This document shows, in pieces, positions 58,307 through 64,000 of a stretch of 64,000 nucleotides of DNA; position 1 is the first letter of the stretch, and each line of letters begins with the position of its first letter. Made by a program: the position numbers and the translations under genes. The DNA is from Rhabdophis nuchalis (Eukaryota > Chordata > Lepidosauria > Squamata > Natricidae). Location of the stretch: NCBI GenBank assembly GCA_039707465.1, contig CM077643.1, forward strand, positions 325,443,919-325,507,918. The letters are read 5' to 3'. The notes under the pieces are model-generated. The model was not told the DNA's origin. It did not search any database and was given only the letters and a program-made list of their open reading frames with translations.

Positions 58307-58725
58307 TAGAACCGTGATGGCATGGAGCGCCCTCTGTAGGCACGTGAGCCATTGCCCCAGCTCAGCTCCACTGGGCATAAGTGTGCGCCTCCCACCAGCC
58401 GGCTGATTTTTGGGTCTCTGACATGCATGGGGCATGCGGGAGACATGCGCATGCTTGGGTGGGGGGCACAGGCATATGTGTGGGGAGCACGCAGCACTCC
58501 CACACACCCCATTTTTGGTCCCAGGAGGATTCAGGGAGGCCTGCCAGGTCCAAAACAGGGCACAAAAGGTTCACACGTGCGTATGGGGGGAGGAGAGCGG
58601 GGGGGGGGGGTCGTGCGCATGCACAGGTGTGAAGTGCACAGTTGTGTGTTGCGTGCGCATTGCATTATGGGTGTGGGCGTGCTTTCGGCACACAATGAGA
58701 AAAAGGATAGCCATCACTGCTGCAG
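58307..58725. mobile_element. GC-rich hAT-like element
   Basis: Left end near GTGATGGCATGGAGCGCC and right end GGATAGCCATCACTGC are inverted. The GC-rich interior has many GCGCATGC motifs and a G run. Borders approximate. Confidence 0.55.
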
Positions 58726-58884
58726 AAAGTTTTTTTTAACATTGATTGTCCTTCAGTTTCTGTAATGAAACTCCTTGAAGTTTAAACGAATTATTTTCAT
58801 TTTAAAGCCACTCCCTTCTCCAACTCAAATTTCTTTAGAACATATTTGTTCACCTATTTTGTTCACATACTTATTCACCTATTT

Positions 58885-61182
58885 GGTTCCGCCCCAGGCG
58901 CCTGATGGACCCTGATGGGTTCCTGGTGGCACTTGGGCCACTTCCTGTACCCCTGACCCGCGCCCAGATGGAGGACCTCGTGGCCGCGTGGAATATCGCG
59001 GCCACGGGAGCCTTGGATCGGGTCGCGCCCTTGCGGCCTCTCTTGCGGCGGCGAGCCACCCTGGCTCCTTGGTTTACCGAGGAGCTAAGGGTGATGAAAC
59101 GCCACAAGAGATACCTAGAGAGAAGATGGAGGTCTACTCGATCTGAATCCGACCGGACACAGGTAAGAGCCCATTTACGGACTTACATTGTGGTGCTGAG
59201 AGTGGCCAAACGCCATCACTGTGCCACTCTCATAGCATCCGCAGATAACCGCCCCGCCGCCCTGTTTAGGGTGACCCGCTCCCTCCCACAACAGAGGGTG
59301 CGGGAAACCCCTTTACAGGGTAGAGCAGAGGAATTTGTGATTTATCTGCAGGAGAAAATCACTCAGATTCAGAACGAGCTAGTCTCCATTGATGGCCCAG
59401 TGGGATTGCACGAGGCGGATCTTGGCTGGGAGGAGTTTGACTCTGTTACTTCCGAAGATATGGACAGGTTATGTGGGCGACTGCGAGCCGCCACATGTTT
59501 ATTGGACCCGTGTCCTTCCTGGCTTGTACTGGCATCCTGGGAGGTGATACGAGGCTGGCTCCAGGAGGTTGTCAACGCTTCTCTAAGTGAGGGTTTCTTG
59601 CCTGCCTCCCTTAAAGAGGCCATGGTGAGGCCCCTCCTGAAGAAGCCCTCTCTGGACCCAGCTCTATTAGCCAACTATCGTCCCGTCTCTCTACAACCTT
59701 CTGGCGAAGGTTGTAGAGAGTGTGGTGGCACAACAGTTTCCCCGTCACCTGGAGGAAGTTGATTATCTAGACCCGCGCCAGTCCGGCTTCCGGCCCGGGC
59801 ACAGCACCGAGACGGCATTGGTCGCGTTGGTAGATGATCTCTGGAGGGCCAGAGATGGGGGTTGTTCCTCCATCCTGGTCCTATTAGACCTCTCAACGGC
59901 TTTTGATACCATCGACCATGGTATCTTATTGCATTGGCTGGGGGGGTTGGGGGTGGGAGGCACCGTTCTACGGTGGTTCTCCTCCTACCTCTCCGGTCGA
60001 TCGCAATTTGTGTTGGCAGGAGAGCAGAGGTCGACCTCGAGACCCCTCACATGTGGGGTGCCTCAGGGGTCGGTCCTCTCGCCTCTCCTGTTCAACACAT
60101 ATATGAAGCCGCTGGGTGAGATCATCCGTGGTTTTGGGGTAGTGTACCACTTCTACGCTGATGATACGCAGCTGTATATATCTACCCCAAACCACCCCAA
60201 CGATGCCGTAGCGGTGATGTGCCAGTGCCTGGAAGCCGTGCAGATCTGGATGGGAAGTAACAGACTCAGACTCAACCCGTCCAAGACCGAGTGGCTGTGG
60301 TTTCCAGCCACCCGATTCAACCAGTTGACTCCATCACTGGCCATAGGGGGCGAACACCTTGCCCCTGTGGATGGGGCGCGCAACTTGGGTGTCCTCCTGG
60401 ATACCCGGCTGTCCATGGAAGACCAAGTGACGGCCGTGGCCAGGAGGGCGTTTTACCAGGTTCGCCTGGTACACCAGTTGCGCCCCCTATTGGATCGGGA
60501 TGCCCTTTGCACAGTCACTCATGCCCTCGTGACATCCCGACTGGACTATTGTAACTCTCTCTACATGGGGCTCCCCCTGAGGTGCACCCGAAGACTGCAG
60601 CTGGTCCAGAATGCAACCGCGCGAGCAATAATGGGAACCACCAGGTACACCCATATAACACCTCTCTTGCGCGAGCTGCACTGGCTGCCTGTAGTCTTTC
60701 GGGTGCGCTTCAAGGTGTTAGTTGTCATCTTTAAAGCGCTCCATGGCACGGGACCTAGCTATCTGCGGGATCGGATCCTGCCTCATACATCCTCACGGCC
60801 GATTCGCTCCCACAGAGAGGGACTTCTCCGGGTGCCGTCCACTAGACTTTGTCAGCGGGCGACGCCCAGGGGAAGGGACTTCTCTGTGGCGGGCTCAGCC
60901 CTCTGGAACGACCTTCCCCCCGACATTAGAACAACTACGGACCTCCGCTCCTTCCGCCAGAAACTCAAAACATACTTCTTCTGCTTGGCTGGCCTAGGTT
61001 AGTCTCTTCCATGAGGGTTTTTTAGGGATCGTTAGTTTTAATGTGAGGATTTTAGTGCAGGGACAATTAATTTAATTCGTTTTTATCTGTATTTATTCTG
61101 TATGTATATTTGATAGCGTTTTAATTTTTCCCTGTACACCGCTCCGAGTCCCCTTGGGGAGAGGATGCGGTATATAAAATAA

Positions 61183-61215
<33 letters not shown>
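58885..61215 (+). mobile_element. L2-type LINE, 5' truncated, with nearly open reverse transcriptase
   Basis: 58905-59695 codes the region before the RT (RVAPLRPLLRRRATLAPWFT ... LKEAMVRPLLKKPSLDPALL then ANYRPVSL). One frame change near 59696 moves to the frame of 59722-61002, which holds LDLSTAFDTIDHGILLHWLG, the GVPQGSVLSPLLFNTY block, the catalytic YADD box (HFYADDTQLYIS), RLRLNPSKTEWL and the C-terminal LHWLPVVFRVRFKVLVVIFK ... LWNDLPPDIRTT. The apurinic endonuclease is missing. Ends with CACCGCTCCGAGTCCCCTTG and an (ATT)n tail. It is in the sense orientation of MAP3K21 intron 1 and matches the many L2 3' ends in the window. Confidence 0.92.
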
Positions 61216-61217
<2 letters not shown>

Positions 61218-62313
61218 ATAATGTTTCTATCCATGATCCCAAAATGCTCCTAAAATTATATACTGCCATTTTTGGTTTGCGTATTATATACATTCCTAGG
61301 TTTTAATAAACACAATTGTATGTGTACCAGTTCCATGGGTGAAGTTCAACTCATGAGATTCTTTTTTTCACAAGAGACAGAGGAAACATTTATGATGGGA
61401 AGCTGTAGCACCCACCTCATAGCTGGTTTCTGACGTAAATGAATGCAAAGTGCAGGAATGAAGGCAATAATAGGATATAGGAAAGAAGCAAAACTAATAT
61501 GCACTTCCTTTGCAATAAGTAATTGAAACTTTGTTGTTTCTGCTGTTTTATTCCTAATGTGTAATTTGGATTAAAAATAAAAGATATTCAGTCAAGCTCA
61601 GTGACTAGTGAATATGTCCTTGTATTATTCTTGTAGGCATGTTGGAAGTCATGTGCCATGGCTCTTTTATTTTTCCAACTACCTTCCCTAGCCAGAAGCC
61701 ATAGAATTCCTGGGTGACTATAAGCCTGAACCTATTTAGTTTCCATCATTAGACAAGGTCATCTAGGGTCTACTACCTGCCCAGGTATAAAATAGACAAA
61801 GATCTCGCAACTGTCAGCATTGAAACAGTCATAACTATGAGTGGATGGCATAGTCTTGATCTAGGCACTGCCCATCTTACTAAGTGATTCTGGGCAGTTT
61901 ATATTAGTTCAGCTCATGCCTGTTAAATCTTCTCTACAAGAGACAGATTTTGACAGATATGAAGCAGTCAGAAAAGCAAAATGTACTGATTAACAAAATC
62001 TGTATTGCCGATCAGCCAATATGAAAAATTGGGATTCAAGAATTCTCTGCTTATACTGTACTGAGTTGAATTAAAATTTAGATTCAGTCTTATATAAAAC
62101 ATAGTTGGTTGGCCTTATATAACGTAGTAAATCAAAATTGGACAAACTGCGTTTTACCTTAGAGCAGATCACTGGATCCAATTCATAGCTATCAATATAG
62201 AAATCTATTGTAGCTATTATTAGATATATAATTCCAATTTTAGAAAAGTAGGAAGACATAGTAGCATGGTCCTATAGAAACTTTAAAGCAGTTAAAATAT
62301 ACATTGTAGGGCA

Positions 62314-62447
62314 GGGTTGGCAAACTCGCGGCCCGCAGACCAGATGCGTCATGTGCTGGCCATGCCCACGTCCGGTTTAGCAAAGGGGAAAAAAACTCAC
62401 AATACGTCACGTGAGAACACCACGACAATGCGAGTTTGACACCCCTG
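62314..62447. mobile_element. hAT-like element
   Basis: Ends CAGGGTTGGCAAACTCGCGG and CGAGTTTGACACCCCTG. The flanks are not a clean duplication. Confidence 0.65.
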
Positions 62448-62937
62448 TTGATTAGTAAGAATTAGTATTTAGCGCTGTTTGCATATTTATATAGACCTGC
62501 ATGATGGTTCATATGTAATTCATTCATACACATTAGCTATTTAGAACCAAAGTGGAGAATATGCTTTAGAAGGTATGTGAAGGCATTCACTGTAACACAG
62601 GGCGCCTCCTTAAAGGGGCTGCCCCTTTCCTAGGTTCACAGAATAGCCCCACAATTCCAGGAAAATGACATTTCCATCAGGGATGCCATCTTCTTGGAGC
62701 ACCTTGACTCCCTAATGTGCATTTTCCTATGAATGCACAGCTACTGTGTTTGCTCGAAACCCCCCCACAGATTTTGAAGAAGACATCAACCAATATACCA
62801 AGCCCACCCATATCTGCTCCAAAACTCCTGCGTAACCCTAACAATGGCCAAATATTTGGTTCGATTAGGTGCATCCATTGCAAAATAGATGATCCTCCCA
62901 GAAATATATAGTTAGGAAACACCTTAAAAATAGGCTT

Positions 62938-63365
62938 TCGAAGAGAACCAGTATGGCATACTGGTTAAGGTTTTGGCCTTGGGCTGAAGGTCACTCTTAG
63001 CAGTGGAAGCTCACCTATGACTTGGGTCTCTCCAATCAGTAGTTCTCTCTCAGTCAAACCTAGCCCATAGTTTGTTGGAGAGAAAAAAAATAGGAACAAG
63101 GGAGGGATGGCAATTGGCAAGACATGTGCAACCGTGTCATCCTGCATATGACATGACTTACATACCTTTGTCAGACCTCTGAATGCAACTTGAAACCTGG
63201 CATCTGACACAAGTATGTATGCTGCAGCATTTGCTTGACGATGTCACTTGTCAATTGGGCACAATTGTGGTTTCCTAAGTGTATTGTTGAATAGGAGAAA
63301 ATAGACTGCACACCACCTTAAACCCCTGAGCGGGGGGAAAGGCAGGATATAAATCTAACAACTTC
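62938..63365 (+). repeat. tRNA-derived SINE and LINE-like tail relics
   Basis: 62938-63060 has TATGGCATACTGGTTAAGG and CTCTCAGTC typical of tRNA-SINE heads. 63300-63365 has ACACCACCTTAAACCCCTG and AGGATATAAATCTAACAA, like a LINE 3' end. Both are degraded. Confidence 0.5.
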
Positions 63366-64000
63366 ATACCGGCAGTATATGTATCTTCATCATGACTACT
63401 CCCCCTGGCATAGCCCATGAGTGACATGTGTCTAAATTTAATGCAATTATGGGAATCCTAAAAGAGACCATCAGGAGAGCTGCAGTATATCCAATGAAAC
63501 ATACTATAGCCCTCACAAACTGCTAAAGGTTTAGTCAAAGCCTATATATACTGTTTGTTTGAAATTTCACTCTGAAAAGTTTTATAATGAAACCAATCAA
63601 TTCTGCAGCCTCTGTAAATGGCTGTGTGGAGTAAATAGCTGTGTGGAGAATGCAGATGCATCTCCATTGAACACTTCACCAGTGCAAGGTTGCCGTCAGA
63701 GCTTTATGGCTGTCCAGATCAGGAAACTGACCATACAAGAAGATCAAAACTAGGTTTTACTGATTAACAGAATCAAATATTCACAGTAACATTGGGCCCA
63801 CGTCCACCACCATTCTCCATAGTTCTAGGAGTTCCTTATGTGTCTCCCTTCTAAATTCTAAATGGCTACTTAAGTGACTTGAGAAAAGGATTGTGGGCTA
63901 TATCCTCAGTTGCTCATAAATAGGGCATAAATAGGATCTCAAAGCATTTCCCTCCCGCCCCTCCTGCTATGTTCCCATGATTCTTCCCTTTGTTCTGATG

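Noticed and set aside
58291..58765. Overlapping open frames on both strands
   Set aside because: GC-rich repeat with inverted ends; no conserved protein content.

Overview
This window is vertebrate nuclear DNA, most probably from a squamate and likely a snake. The evidence is vertebrate genes split into short exons with GT/AG introns, AT-rich introns, two CpG-rich promoter regions, and a repeat mixture typical of squamates: Sauria-type SINEs ending in ACCTTT repeats, L2, CR1, Rex1-like and R4-like LINEs, Penelope-like elements and many non-autonomous hAT elements. There are no operons and no bacterial features.

Two protein-coding genes lie head to head. On the minus strand, PCNX2 (pecanex 2) begins at 48026 and runs off the left edge. 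I placed 20 coding exons, about 1237 codons, and the reading phase is consistent across every junction. They cover the N-terminal membrane segments, the long disordered region and the first part of the conserved multi-pass core. On the plus strand, MAP3K21 (MLK4) begins at 56495. Only exon 1 is inside the window; it encodes the SH3 domain and the kinase N-lobe as far as the catalytic HRDLKSSN, and the gene continues to the right. Human PCNX2 and MAP3K21 are also neighbours, which supports both names. The start codons are about 8.5 kb apart, each near its own CpG-rich region (about 47870-48300 and 55150-55800).

The rest is intron, intergenic DNA and repeats. The main layers are: (1) many 3' ends of one L2-like LINE family, plus a longer copy (58885-61215) with an almost open reverse transcriptase in MAP3K21 intron 1; (2) CR1, Rex1-like and R4-like LINE 3' ends; (3) Sauria, tRNA-derived and possibly 5S-derived SINEs; (4) at least a dozen hAT-type elements, many with intact 8-bp target-site duplications, including a palindromic family that folds into long hairpins; (5) Penelope-like fragments.

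The most interesting signal is a set of hammerhead-ribozyme-like cores (CUGANGA, stem II, GAAA, then a short self-complementary stem III) in the Penelope-like fragments. One lies about 120 bp upstream of the MAP3K21 start codon, in the same open frame. Other points of note are a LINE that ends a few bases from a PCNX2 splice donor, two unusual PCNX2 splice sites, and a GAAG microsatellite that appears to have grown from a hAT target-site duplication. All calls come from reading the sequence and from remembered family features; no database search was run.
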